Notes: generated by a model from the sequence alone, not told the origin. A DNA stretch of 11,016 bases from Bacteroidota bacterium (GCA_024638525.1 JAHEKB010000056.1:1-11016); one strand, 5' to 3'. Shown: positions 1-6,293, counted from the stretch's first letter. Made by a program: numbers and translations.

Positions 1-958
1 CTCCTGTATGAACCCCCCTTTCAATTACTTGAAACAAGGATGCTCTAATTGCCTTTGCGTGATTTTCTAAGCCTAGGTAATTTAACATCATAGTAGCACT
101 CAGTAGTAAAGAGGTTGGATTGGCCAAACCTCTACCCGCAATATCAGGTGCAGTCCCATGCACAGCTTCAAAAATCTTGATATGGTCTCCCAAATTTGCC
201 GAGGGTGCGAAACCTAGTCCCCCGACAAGCCCTGCACATAGATCAGAAACTATATCTCCCTGCAAATTGGTCAATACCACAACCTCAAAGTTTTGAGGTT
301 GAGATACCAATTTCATGCATAGGGCATCAACAATAACGTCATTCGCCTCTATCTGAGGAAACTCCTTGGCAATTTCATAAAAGGTCTCTAAGAACATGCC
401 ATCGGTAAGCTTCATAATGTTTGCTTTGTGGCCGCATGTCACTTGTTTATAGCCTTCCTTAACCGCCACCTCAAAGGCCGATCGAATCACCTGTTCAGAC
501 CCAGGCCTTGAAATCAAGCGTCTTGAAACTGCAACATCCTGGGAAATAAAGTGTTCTATCCCTCCATAAGTATCTTCAATGTTTTCGCGTACGATGGTAA
601 TATCAATGGGAATCCCCGCTTTGCTAAAAACAGTATCGACGCCTTTAATCGTTTTGAATTTCCTAATATTTGAGTGCGTATTCCATGTTTTTCTAGCAGT
701 GACATTGATGCTTTTTACTCCTCCCCCTTTGGGAGTTTCCATAGGACCTTTAAATAAAACTCCTGTTCTCTCCACAATTTCTTTTGCCTCTTCAGTCATG
801 CCAGTACTATGTCCTTGATCATAAATGGACTTGCCCATTTGAACAAATTCATAGCTTATGGGCGCATTTGTAGCGGAAATAACATCCAATACCGCATCCA
901 TAATCTCTGGCCCAATACCGTCCCCTTTTGCAACAGCGATTTTTATCTTGTCGTTCAT
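1..958 (-). CDS. icd: Isocitrate dehydrogenase, 5' part (cut by left edge)
   Basis: The first 319 residues are visible and the 3' end lies outside the window. The enzyme oxidatively decarboxylates isocitrate to 2-oxoglutarate in the cytoplasmic TCA cycle. Seen motifs: GDGIGPEI at residues 12-19; a substrate loop with S83, N85, R89 and R99; RENIEDTYGGIEH at 124-136 with the expected catalytic Tyr131; HKANIMK with catalytic Lys178; metal-binding aspartates D211, D235 and D239 (GDIVSDL); and the dinucleotide loop HGTAPDIAG at 267-275. The sequence around 110-190 resembles the Thermus/Rickettsia type (about 480 residues, with a C-terminal extension) more than E. coli Icd. NADP or NAD preference cannot be settled here. 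The ATG at 958 is the first start that keeps the N-terminal strand (MNDKIKIAVAKGDGIG). The gene diverges from rpoD. Confidence 0.93.
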   Translation of the reverse strand, partial: MNDKIKIAVAKGDGIGPEIMDAVLDVISATNAPISYEFVQMGKSIYDQGHSTGMTEEAKEIVERTGVLFKGPMETPKGGGVKSINVTARKTWNTHSNIRKFKTIKGVDTVFSKAGIPIDITIVRENIEDTYGGIEHFISQDVAVSRRLISRPGSEQVIRSAFEVAVKEGYKQVTCGHKANIMKLTDGMFLETFYEIAKEFPQIEANDVIVDALCMKLVSQPQNFEVVVLTNLQGDIVSDLCAGLVGGLGFAPSANLGDHIKIFEAVHGTAPDIAGRGLANPTSLLLSATMMLNYLGLENHAKAIRASLFQVIERGVHTG

Positions 959-964
959 CTCCCG

Positions 965-972
965 CAAATTTA
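965..972 (-). promoter_or_regulatory. Possible -7 element for icd
   Basis: Read on the minus strand this is TAAATTTG, an exact TAnnTTTG match, followed by CGGGAG and the icd ATG. No TTG lies 19 bases upstream. Transcription would begin within a few bases of the ATG, giving an almost leaderless mRNA, so the call is weak. The real promoter may lie further up, toward rpoD. Confidence 0.33.
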
Positions 973-991
973 TCCCAGTATTCTGCAATTC

Positions 992-1022
992 TTTTATATA
1001 TAAACAACAAAAGCTACCTTTG
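992..1022 (+). promoter_or_regulatory. rpoD promoter (Bacteroidota type)
   Basis: TACCTTTG at 1015-1022 is a perfect TAnnTTTG -7 element. A TTTT run at 992-995 sits 19 bases upstream, where the -33 TTG/TTTG is expected. Transcription should start near 1028, leaving a leader of about 30 bases before the rpoD ATG. Known: the primary sigma factor of Bacteroidota reads this motif, so rpoD may be transcribed by its own product. Confidence 0.6.
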
Positions 1023-1059
1023 CAGGTTCTTATACTTAAGGGATATAATCCAAATTTGA

Positions 1060-1923
1060 ATGAGGCAGTTAAAAATTAGTAAACAATTCACGAATCGTGA
1101 AAACAAATCATTAGACAAGTACTTAAACGAGATTAGCAAGGTTCCAATGATCGATGCTCAGGAAGAAGTTGAGCTGGCGCGTCGAATCAGAGAAGGCGAT
1201 CAATCTGCACTCGAGAAGTTAGTAAATGCAAACCTCAGGTTTGTCGTTTCTGTCTCCAAACAATATCAAAACCAAGGATTAACACTTGGAGATTTAATCA
1301 ATGAAGGCAATCTCGGCTTGATCAAAGCAGCTAAACGATTTGATGAAACACGAGGTTTTAAATTCATCTCATACGCAGTTTGGTGGATTAGACAATCCAT
1401 TCTTCAAGCATTGGCTGACCAGAGTAGAATTGTGCGACTACCGTTGAACAAAGTTGGTTCTATCGGCAGAATCAGTGCGGCGGCGGCTAGATTGGAACAA
1501 CTGCAAGAAAGAGAGCCGACGGCAGAAGAAATTGCCAATGAATTGGAGATCAATACAACAGAGGTTGAAAATGCGTTTAAATCCTCGGGAAGGCATCTTT
1601 CCATTGATGCACCACTAACTGAAGGAGAGGACAACAGTCTTCTTGGGGTTTTAGATAACAACGATGAACCCAATCCAGACCAACCATTGATGGAAGAGTC
1701 GTTGAGAAAAGAGATCAATAGAGTTATTTCGACTCTCTCAGAAAAAGAAAGAGATGTCCTGAGATACTATTATGGTCTTGATGGCGGGCCTGCCCACACA
1801 CTTGAAGATATAAGTGAAAAAGTAGGTTTGACCAGAGAACGTGTTAGACAGATTAAAGAGAAAGCTTTGAGACGACTACGAAAGTCTTCGAAGAGCAAAA
1901 TATTAAAATCCTATTTAGGATAA
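1060..1923 (+). CDS. rpoD: Primary RNA polymerase sigma factor RpoD/SigA
   Basis: This cytoplasmic factor directs RNA polymerase to housekeeping promoters. The 287 residues carry region 1.2 (about 17-50), region 2 (about 52-122, with the core-binding and -10-melting stretch ending in YAVWWIRQSI), region 3 (about 132-210) and region 4 (about 215-275, with a helix-turn-helix around 247-268 and the RERVRQIKEKALRRLR helix). Region 1.1 and the long non-conserved insert of E. coli RpoD are absent, as is normal for the Bacteroidota primary sigma factor (about 285-290 residues). The ATG at 1060 gives MRQLKISKQF, the conserved N-terminus in this phylum. It is a single-gene unit: a -7 element lies about 40 bases upstream and a strong hairpin terminator begins right after the TAA. 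Confidence 0.97.
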   Translation: MRQLKISKQFTNRENKSLDKYLNEISKVPMIDAQEEVELARRIREGDQSALEKLVNANLRFVVSVSKQYQNQGLTLGDLINEGNLGLIKAAKRFDETRGFKFISYAVWWIRQSILQALADQSRIVRLPLNKVGSIGRISAAAARLEQLQEREPTAEEIANELEINTTEVENAFKSSGRHLSIDAPLTEGEDNSLLGVLDNNDEPNPDQPLMEESLRKEINRVISTLSEKERDVLRYYYGLDGGPAHTLEDISEKVGLTRERVRQIKEKALRRLRKSSKSKILKSYLG

Positions 1924-1924
1924 T

Positions 1925-1951
1925 AAAAAAAGGGGCTGAGCCCCTTTTTTT
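1925..1951. terminator. Bidirectional intrinsic terminator
   Basis: A7, then GGGGC (1932-1936), loop TGA, GCCCC (1940-1944), then T7. The structure is symmetrical, so it can stop transcription of rpoD from the left and of the sigma cluster from the right. The TAA stop of the minus-strand gene (1952-1950) lies partly inside the T tract. Confidence 0.93.
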
Positions 1952-2666
1952 ATGGTTCCATAAGTAAAAATCTCACCTCAAACCTTCCATCGCCTTCCTT
2001 TGCTGGAGGCGCTAGGTCATTCCTGTTTTTTCTAACCCTATGCTCTTGCCTTAGGGCTTTGTGCTCATCCATTATCGGCTGTAATCGCAGCTGCACTTGT
2101 TCCAAATCCGATTGATGTTTTGTTATAATAGGGTCCAAAAGTTCTTTGATCTCTGCCTTATTTGCCCGTCTTTCCTCTTTTGTATTGGAATCAGATCTAA
2201 ACTCTCTTACCATTTCTCTGGCGTGTTGAATAACATCTTTTTCCTCTTGACTCAGAATATTCTCAAATTCACCCCTTTCAGCTCTCAGCGCAGGACGCAA
2301 AGCATTTTTGCGATGCTCTTTAATCTCCTGACCTTGTGTTCTGCGTTCTGCGTTCTTTTCCTTTTTATGTTGCGCTAGAAGCTCTAACTGGTCGGGAGTT
2401 AATTCTTCTTTAATCCTTTCAGAACTGCTTTGGCGCAATGCTTTGATTTCTTCTTTTGTTGAGCTAGAAGTGGATTTCAATTCTTTGGCTTTGCTTGCAG
2501 TCTCTAGCAAAACAGTTTCAATAGCCACTTCTTGTTCTTCACTTAGATCCAATAGCTGGTCTAGCTCTTGCACCTTCTTTTCGATCCGTTCATTCATTCT
2601 TTCACTCTGCGCGATCCCTGCCTGGCAGATAATCAACGTCAATACTGTTACAATTACTTTTTTCAT
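1950..2666 (-). CDS. Secreted helical protein with Spy/CpxP-like LTxxQ motifs
   Basis: The 238-residue product has a signal peptide (basic MKK, hydrophobic 4-18, likely cleavage after the Ala of AGIAQ near 19). The rest is charged, helix-forming sequence. LTxxQ-like motifs occur at 41-45 (LSEEQ), 89-93 (LTPDQ) and, degenerate, at 138-142 (LSQEE). The spacing suggests two consecutive Spy-like units. Known: Spy and CpxP are periplasmic chaperone or sensor proteins with paired LTxxQ motifs. The role here is inferred only. It is the last gene of the sigma cluster, 15 bases after the upstream gene, and ends in the terminator shared with rpoD. As the only freely secreted member it could be the regulon's effector chaperone or a modulator of the anchored sensor. 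No enzymatic motif is seen. Confidence 0.72.
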   Translation of the reverse strand: MKKVIVTVLTLIICQAGIAQSERMNERIEKKVQELDQLLDLSEEQEVAIETVLLETASKAKELKSTSSSTKEEIKALRQSSSERIKEELTPDQLELLAQHKKEKNAERRTQGQEIKEHRKNALRPALRAERGEFENILSQEEKDVIQHAREMVREFRSDSNTKEERRANKAEIKELLDPIITKHQSDLEQVQLRLQPIMDEHKALRQEHRVRKNRNDLAPPAKEGDGRFEVRFLLMEP

Positions 2667-2681
2667 GTCTTTAATTTTTAT

Positions 2682-3077
2682 TTAAAAATGATTCGGTCGG
2701 TCATGTTTAGGTGGTCTATGAGCTCTGCTTTCAGCTCTATTTTGCATTCTTTCCAGTCTGTTTAACTGCTTTTTATCCAGTTTTGGTCTAATGGAATTAA
2801 ACATTTCATTCCTCAGCGAGTCCATTTCATTCCTGTGCTCGTTCATGAGATGATGTTTTGCTTTGAGGTGGTCTTGCATGATGGGTTTTAGGCTATCCAA
2901 TTGGTTCTCTGTTAGCATGAGTCTCTCGGCCAACCTCTTGCCTTCTTTGCGGTGGTCTCTTGAGATTTCTTCTAAATGTTTAATCTTTCTATCAGCCAAG
3001 CGTCCAGCTATAAAAAACCCAATGAGCATGCCTAATAACAAGGTGACTATGATTATTGCTGATGATTTTACATTCAT
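2682..3077 (-). CDS. Membrane-anchored periplasmic LTxxQ protein, putative CnrX-like sensor
   Basis: The 131-residue product has one N-terminal transmembrane segment (about 7-25) and a periplasmic helical domain. LTENQ lies at 55-59 and a second, weaker copy LDKKQ at 100-104, the two-motif pattern of Spy/CpxP/CnrX folds. Histidines are frequent (H34, H42, H70, H75, H76, H81, and H120, H125, H130 in the tail), as are methionines (M54, M67, M78, M85, M92), so metal binding is conceivable. The gene begins 2 bases after the stop of the putative anti-sigma gene, consistent with co-transcription. By position and topology it corresponds to CnrX, the periplasmic sensor of CnrYXH. The stimulus (metal or misfolded protein) is unknown. 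Confidence 0.68.
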   Translation of the reverse strand: MNVKSSAIIIVTLLLGMLIGFFIAGRLADRKIKHLEEISRDHRKEGKRLAERLMLTENQLDSLKPIMQDHLKAKHHLMNEHRNEMDSLRNEMFNSIRPKLDKKQLNRLERMQNRAESRAHRPPKHDRPNHF

Positions 3078-3079
3078 AA

Positions 3080-3340
3080 TTATAAGTACATTAAATAGTT
3101 TGTGAGTTCATATTCGAAGTGGGTTAATCCCAAAATTGATTCCGCATTGAGTTGGCCGTCTTGGATTACCACCCAGAGCACGCAAATTGCAGCCAGAGTT
3201 AAACTGGGCACCAAGCTTTTCCAGCTCAGTCTATACCAAACCGATACTGCTTCTACTTTTGCTAGCACTCTGGTGTGAAAGAATGGGTCAAAGTCTTCAT
3301 TCAGCGCTTTGAGCGATCGTATCAAATTATCGTCTTTCAT
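3080..3340 (-). CDS. Small single-pass membrane protein, putative anti-sigma factor
   Basis: The 86-residue product has a charged N-terminus (1-40, including NEDFDPFFHTRVLAKVEA), one hydrophobic segment (about 43-60) and a short tail (61-86) predicted to be periplasmic. Its ATG overlaps the sigma-factor stop as ATGA (3340-3337), so translation is probably coupled. Small size, a cytoplasmic N-terminal helix, a single membrane span and position directly behind an ECF sigma gene are the features of CnrY-type anti-sigma factors, whose N-terminus holds the sigma factor at the membrane. No zinc anti-sigma HxxxCxxC motif is present. The function is inferred from context and topology rather than a recognised family. 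Confidence 0.66.
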   Translation of the reverse strand: MKDDNLIRSLKALNEDFDPFFHTRVLAKVEAVSVWYRLSWKSLVPSLTLAAICVLWVVIQDGQLNAESILGLTHFEYELTNYLMYL

Positions 3341-3870
3341 TTTATTATATCCTTCAATTTATCCATAGCTCTTTTCAACCTAGACATCACGGTGCCCTCT
3401 GCAATCCCTAATACAGCAGCTGTTTCTTTTGTGCTGTATTCTTGTATCATTCTCATGTTAATAATCATTCTAGCTTGTGGATCAAGTGCGAGCAATGCTC
3501 TGCGCAACAAATCCTTGTTTATTAGCTCAGACTCTGTGCTCTCCGTCTTAATCTGATCAGATTCCAATTGGTCTAATGAAGCAAACTTTTTCACCTGCTT
3601 TTGCTTCCTTTTCAGATATGTAAGACTTTGGTTCATGCAGATTTTACTGATGTATGTTTTGAGACTTGATCTTCCACGGAACTGGTGCAAGGAGCGGTAC
3701 AGCCTTACAAAGGTCTGTTGACCTATCTCCTCAGACTCATTCCAATCGCCAATCATGTTCATAGCTATGGTGGCAACATATGATTGATAGCGCTTTACAA
3801 TTTCAGCAAAAGCAGCATGATCGCCCGATTTTGAACGATTGATTAACTCTTGGTCTGAAAGTGTGTTCAA
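3337..3870 (-). CDS. ECF (sigma-24/RpoE-like) sigma factor
   Basis: This alternative sigma factor has about 177 residues, the normal ECF length. Region 2 covers roughly residues 15-90 and includes the core-binding stretch ESEEIGQQTFVRLYRSL and FRGRSSLKTYISKICMNQ. Region 4 covers roughly 118-177, with the helix-turn-helix in YSTKETAAVLGIAEGTVMSRLKRA. Region 3 is absent, as in all ECF factors. There is no ATG near the N-terminus and an in-frame TAA at 3885-3883, so the start must be TTG. The TTG at 3870 lies 7 bases after AGAGG, whereas the alternative TTG at 3876 (two residues longer) lies only 1 base after it, so 3870 is preferred. It is the first gene of a four-gene set with a putative anti-sigma factor and two periplasmic proteins, suggesting an envelope signal. 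Confidence 0.93.
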   Translation of the reverse strand: MNTLSDQELINRSKSGDHAAFAEIVKRYQSYVATIAMNMIGDWNESEEIGQQTFVRLYRSLHQFRGRSSLKTYISKICMNQSLTYLKRKQKQVKKFASLDQLESDQIKTESTESELINKDLLRRALLALDPQARMIINMRMIQEYSTKETAAVLGIAEGTVMSRLKRAMDKLKDIIK

Positions 3871-3877
3871 TCTCAAT

Positions 3878-3882
3878 CCTCT
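3878..3882 (-). promoter_or_regulatory. Shine-Dalgarno site deciding the sigma-factor start
   Basis: AGAGG on the minus strand, 7 bases from the TTG at 3870 and 1 base from the TTG at 3876. Clear Shine-Dalgarno sites are rare in this window, so it favours 3870 as the start. Confidence 0.45.
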
Positions 3883-3887
3883 TTACT

Positions 3888-3917
3888 CTTAGACTTAAAG
3901 TAGACCAAAATCATTCC
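3888..3917 (-). promoter_or_regulatory. Possible ECF-type autoregulatory promoter
   Basis: On the minus strand GGAATGA (3917-3911), 16 bases, then GTCTAAG (3894-3888). This resembles the RpoE-type GGAAC-N16-GTCTAA layout. Transcription would start near 3881, leaving a leader of only about 10 bases before the TTG at 3870. It is a single pattern match in an AT-rich gap and could be coincidence, but its placement fits an autoregulated ECF operon. Confidence 0.32.
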
Positions 3918-3932
3918 ATAAAAAATATTGAA

Positions 3933-4055
3933 TTACATCCAACCCATTTCAACACGGGTCTTTTTTCGTGTATTGCACTTGTTTGAAGCACATGAACTGA
4001 TGAGCATAACAGCTCCCAATAGAATTGCAATGGTTAGAACTTTTTTAGACTTCAT
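3933..4055 (-). CDS. Small lipoprotein, 40 residues
   Basis: A short gene not resembling any family I recognise. The product starts MKSKK, has a hydrophobic stretch at 6-19 and a lipobox ISSC ending at Cys22, the usual bacterial lipoprotein signal. After cleavage only 19 residues remain, including Cys27 and the basic run TRKKTR, ending VEMGWM. A perfect TATCTTTG -7 element lies 37-44 bases upstream of the ATG. The stop is about 60 bases upstream of the ECF sigma start on the same strand and no terminator is seen between them, so read-through into the sigma cluster is possible. It may be an independent envelope protein or a member of that cluster. Confidence 0.66.
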   Translation of the reverse strand: MKSKKVLTIAILLGAVMLISSCASNKCNTRKKTRVEMGWM

Positions 4056-4091
4056 ACTGTGCATTAGGCTTATAAATAACCTTCAGAGTAA

Positions 4092-4099
4092 CAAAGATA
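4092..4099 (-). promoter_or_regulatory. -7 element for the small lipoprotein gene
   Basis: TATCTTTG on the minus strand, an exact TAnnTTTG match. It starts 7 bases after the stop of the arginase-fold gene and gives a leader of about 30 bases. No TTG is seen 19-20 bases upstream, so the -33 part is weak. Confidence 0.5.
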
Positions 4100-4105
4100 T
4101 TGTAA

Positions 4106-5233
4106 TTAATGCATTTTTTGTATTGCGCTTAAATAGCGGTCAGGTAGTTCGCCTTTCGCAGCAGCCTGATAATCAGCATAGCTACAGGGCACTATCACAT
4201 TCTTGTCGCTATTGTGTATGCTTTTGGGGTTGGGTACTTCCATCCACCATCTAGCGCTTCTTTTACTCTTATGAAAGATCAGGTCTGGAGTCTTTTCGTC
4301 AAAGCTGCATCGGTAGCGCAAAAACTCAGAATGCAATTGAGGGTGATCATTCATTCTGCTCGAATAGCCGTCCATGAAATACCAGCACATCTGTGCACAG
4401 AGCTTGGCAGTCTGATCCCGATAATCGAACTCGGGATTCATTTCAAACAAGCCAAACACTCTTGTCAGGTCGCTAACGCCCCCGTAATAGGACAATTTAC
4501 ATGCTTGCTCTCCTTCTAATCCATTCGGATTGGCGCTGTATATCGCTGGTGCATCAGACTGCTTAATTGCACCAATGTCGATAAAAAGAGCATGAGTGTT
4601 GCGAATCAGCGGCTCGCTTTCATCTAATTTCTCTTTCAATTGCCCAAGCCTGATCTGATTGAATTGCAGCTTGTTCATCAAATCCCTGCTTTGATAGGGT
4701 ATATAGTGGCTTTGATAAGCCAAAGCATTTACATTAAACAAATAATGCGGGTAATGATTGCAAATCTTCATCAATAATTGATCTTCCTCCACAGGTATCC
4801 TGGGCGCAACCAAGCTGATATCAATGCTGTTCCCCAGCTTTTCTAAAGACGAATAAATAGGATAACTGAGGTTTAATGATCCCCCAATTACGATGACCAC
4901 TTTGTCATCTTCGAGAAGTTCGCCCAATACCACTTCTAGAGCTCTATATGTATCATTCAGAGTTTCCCCAGCCAGAATGTCCCCTATATCAGCTATTCTG
5001 CCCTTGAGATGTGGCGAAGAGCTCAATTTATACAGCGCCTTACGAACAGCGGCAGCTGAAGCTTTAGTGCCGTTGTTTTCTCCGGCGTCCCGTCCTTCAG
5101 AAACTCCAAGAATCACCAACTCTTTGTCCTCGATGTCTGGAAAAGATTCGGTATAAGATTGAATATCACTTCCCAACTGATATGGAGAGTATTCTCCTTT
5201 TGTTTCTATGCTGCTAAGAAAATCCTCGATCAT
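4106..5233 (-). CDS. Arginase/formimidoylglutamase-fold protein with degenerate metal site
   Basis: The 375-residue product follows the ureohydrolase fold: an N-terminal VILGVSEGRDAGENNGTKASAAAVR stretch of the family type (in pieces, residues 40-64), DIGD at 82-85, and C-terminal GLEGEQACKLSYYGGVS (238-254). Known family members bind two Mn ions through GGDHS, DAHxD and SxDxD. At the corresponding places I read GGSLN (117-121), VAPRIP (142-147) and FIDIG (217-221). By this alignment five of six ligands are lost and only Asp219 remains. Arginase, agmatinase or HutG activity is therefore unlikely, although automatic annotation would probably call it formimidoylglutamase. No other hut gene is nearby. 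It diverges from the epimerase gene, with 38 bases between the two ATGs. Confidence 0.78.
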   Translation of the reverse strand: MIEDFLSSIETKGEYSPYQLGSDIQSYTESFPDIEDKELVILGVSEGRDAGENNGTKASAAAVRKALYKLSSSPHLKGRIADIGDILAGETLNDTYRALEVVLGELLEDDKVVIVIGGSLNLSYPIYSSLEKLGNSIDISLVAPRIPVEEDQLLMKICNHYPHYLFNVNALAYQSHYIPYQSRDLMNKLQFNQIRLGQLKEKLDESEPLIRNTHALFIDIGAIKQSDAPAIYSANPNGLEGEQACKLSYYGGVSDLTRVFGLFEMNPEFDYRDQTAKLCAQMCWYFMDGYSSRMNDHPQLHSEFLRYRCSFDEKTPDLIFHKSKRSARWWMEVPNPKSIHNSDKNVIVPCSYADYQAAAKGELPDRYLSAIQKMH

Positions 5234-5252
5234 TAAATACTTTCGTGCCCGA

Positions 5253-5260
5253 CAAAGTTA
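5253..5260 (-). promoter_or_regulatory. Possible -7 element for the arginase-fold gene
   Basis: TAACTTTG on the minus strand, an exact TAnnTTTG match, with the start codon 19 bases downstream. No clear -33 TTG is present. It lies between the two divergent start codons, so any -33 contact would fall within the start of the epimerase gene. Confidence 0.42.
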
Positions 5261-5271
5261 AAGCTCAGTCA

Positions 5272-6285
5272 ATGAAAATTGCCCTCACTGGATCAACCGG
5301 ATTCCTAGGTGTACACTTAATACACCACCTTTTGGATGAAGGATACGAAGTCTCTGCTATCAAAAGGCCCTCTTCTTCAATGAAAGAGTTTGAATTGGTC
5401 CGTGACTCATACAATGATAATACTTACCCTTACGAGCGCCTAAATTGGCATGACTGTGAACTGTTCCATACTGCCGAGCTGGTAGAGATCCTTTCAGAAT
5501 GCGATCAGATCATTCACGCCGCCGGATTGATCAGTTACTCCAAGCGTGACAAGGCTAAACTCATTCACAGCAATCAGGAACTTACGGCATCAGTTGTCGA
5601 TGCCTCCTTAGCTGCCGAAATAAATCATTTTGTTCTGGTAAGTTCCACTGGGGCATTGCAAAAGAGAGATGGGCTAGGCTTAATTAATGAGGATCTGGAA
5701 TGGGATAGCGGAGAAGACCATACCTTTTATGGTTATACCAAATATTTGGGCGAGAAAGAGGTTTTCAGAGGAGCCGAAGAAGGTTTAGCCTTCAGCATTT
5801 TAAATCCAGGTGTGATTCTCGGTTACGGCGATTGGTCTAAGAGTTCTTTAAAACTATTCAATAATGCCCGCGGTTCTTTCCCATTTTACAGCACGGGAAC
5901 TACTGGATTTATTGGCGTGAGCGATCTCTGCAGAATCATCACTCACAGCCTTGAGAAGGGAGGCATGGACCAACGAGTATGCTGTATAACGGAGAATAGA
6001 AGTTTTGAAGAAATAGCGAGAACAATGGCAAAAGAGTTTGGAGTTGCGGGGCCGAGGGTTAAAGTAAGTGGTATGCTTTATCAGCTAATTAGAAGCTTAA
6101 TGTGGATTAAAGACAATATAGGTGTGGGTGGCATGTTGAGTTCTGAAAGCGCCAAGTCTGCTATTTCAGACAAACCATACAACAACAACAGGCTTCTAGA
6201 TACCATTGACTTTCCATTGCAAGAAATTGATGCCGTGATTGCAGAGGCTTGCTCTGCATTTAAAAAAAATAGCCCACCGAGGTGA
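5272..6285 (+). CDS. NAD(P)-dependent epimerase/dehydratase (extended SDR)
   Basis: The 337-residue product is a cytoplasmic Rossmann-fold oxidoreductase. The nucleotide-binding GSTGFLG at residues 7-13 fits GxxGxxG. HAAG at 82-85, the VSSTG segment with the catalytic Ser/Thr at 124-126, and YGYTK with catalytic Tyr153 and Lys157 follow in the usual order. NPGVILGYGD at 178-187 matches the substrate-side motif of the family. The dihydroflavonol reductase/sugar epimerase group fits best, but the substrate cannot be deduced. The ATG at 5272 is chosen because it places the first strand at residue 1. A GTG at 5245 would add nine residues with no function I can see. A one-mismatch -7 element (TACTTTCG, 5238-5245) lies upstream. 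The last codons form part of a hairpin terminator. Confidence 0.88.
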   Translation: MKIALTGSTGFLGVHLIHHLLDEGYEVSAIKRPSSSMKEFELVRDSYNDNTYPYERLNWHDCELFHTAELVEILSECDQIIHAAGLISYSKRDKAKLIHSNQELTASVVDASLAAEINHFVLVSSTGALQKRDGLGLINEDLEWDSGEDHTFYGYTKYLGEKEVFRGAEEGLAFSILNPGVILGYGDWSKSSLKLFNNARGSFPFYSTGTTGFIGVSDLCRIITHSLEKGGMDQRVCCITENRSFEEIARTMAKEFGVAGPRVKVSGMLYQLIRSLMWIKDNIGVGGMLSSESAKSAISDKPYNNNRLLDTIDFPLQEIDAVIAEACSAFKKNSPPR

Positions 6286-6293
6286 GCTATTTT
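6262..6293 (-). terminator. Intrinsic terminator for rplY, overlapping the epimerase 3' end
   Basis: Stem AAAATAGC (6266-6273) with GCTATTTT (6286-6293), a C/A mismatch, then CAC/GTG around a CGAG loop. On the minus strand the stem runs into eight T (6269-6262), a strong terminator for prs-rplY. On the plus strand only four T follow, so termination of the epimerase transcript should be weaker. The epimerase TGA is at 6283-6285, within the stem. Confidence 0.82.

Noticed and set aside
858..1079. Plus-strand open frame bridging icd and rpoD
   Set aside because: It is antisense to the conserved icd N-terminus and crosses the rpoD promoter and start.
1404..1718. Minus-strand open frame inside rpoD
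   Set aside because: Shadow of conserved sigma regions 2-4; no start context or recognisable protein.
3952..3971. ACACG/CGTGT inverted repeat with a T run in its loop
   Set aside because: It lies inside the lipoprotein coding sequence, the T run is in the loop rather than after the stem, and the stem is only five pairs.
3928..4254. Plus-strand open frame of 108 residues
   Set aside because: It overlaps the lipoprotein gene and the arginase-fold 3' end in antisense, and its product resembles nothing known.
5245..5271. GTG start giving a nine-residue longer epimerase
   Set aside because: No ribosome site is seen, the GTG overlaps the possible -7 element, and family members begin at the MKIALTGSTG strand.
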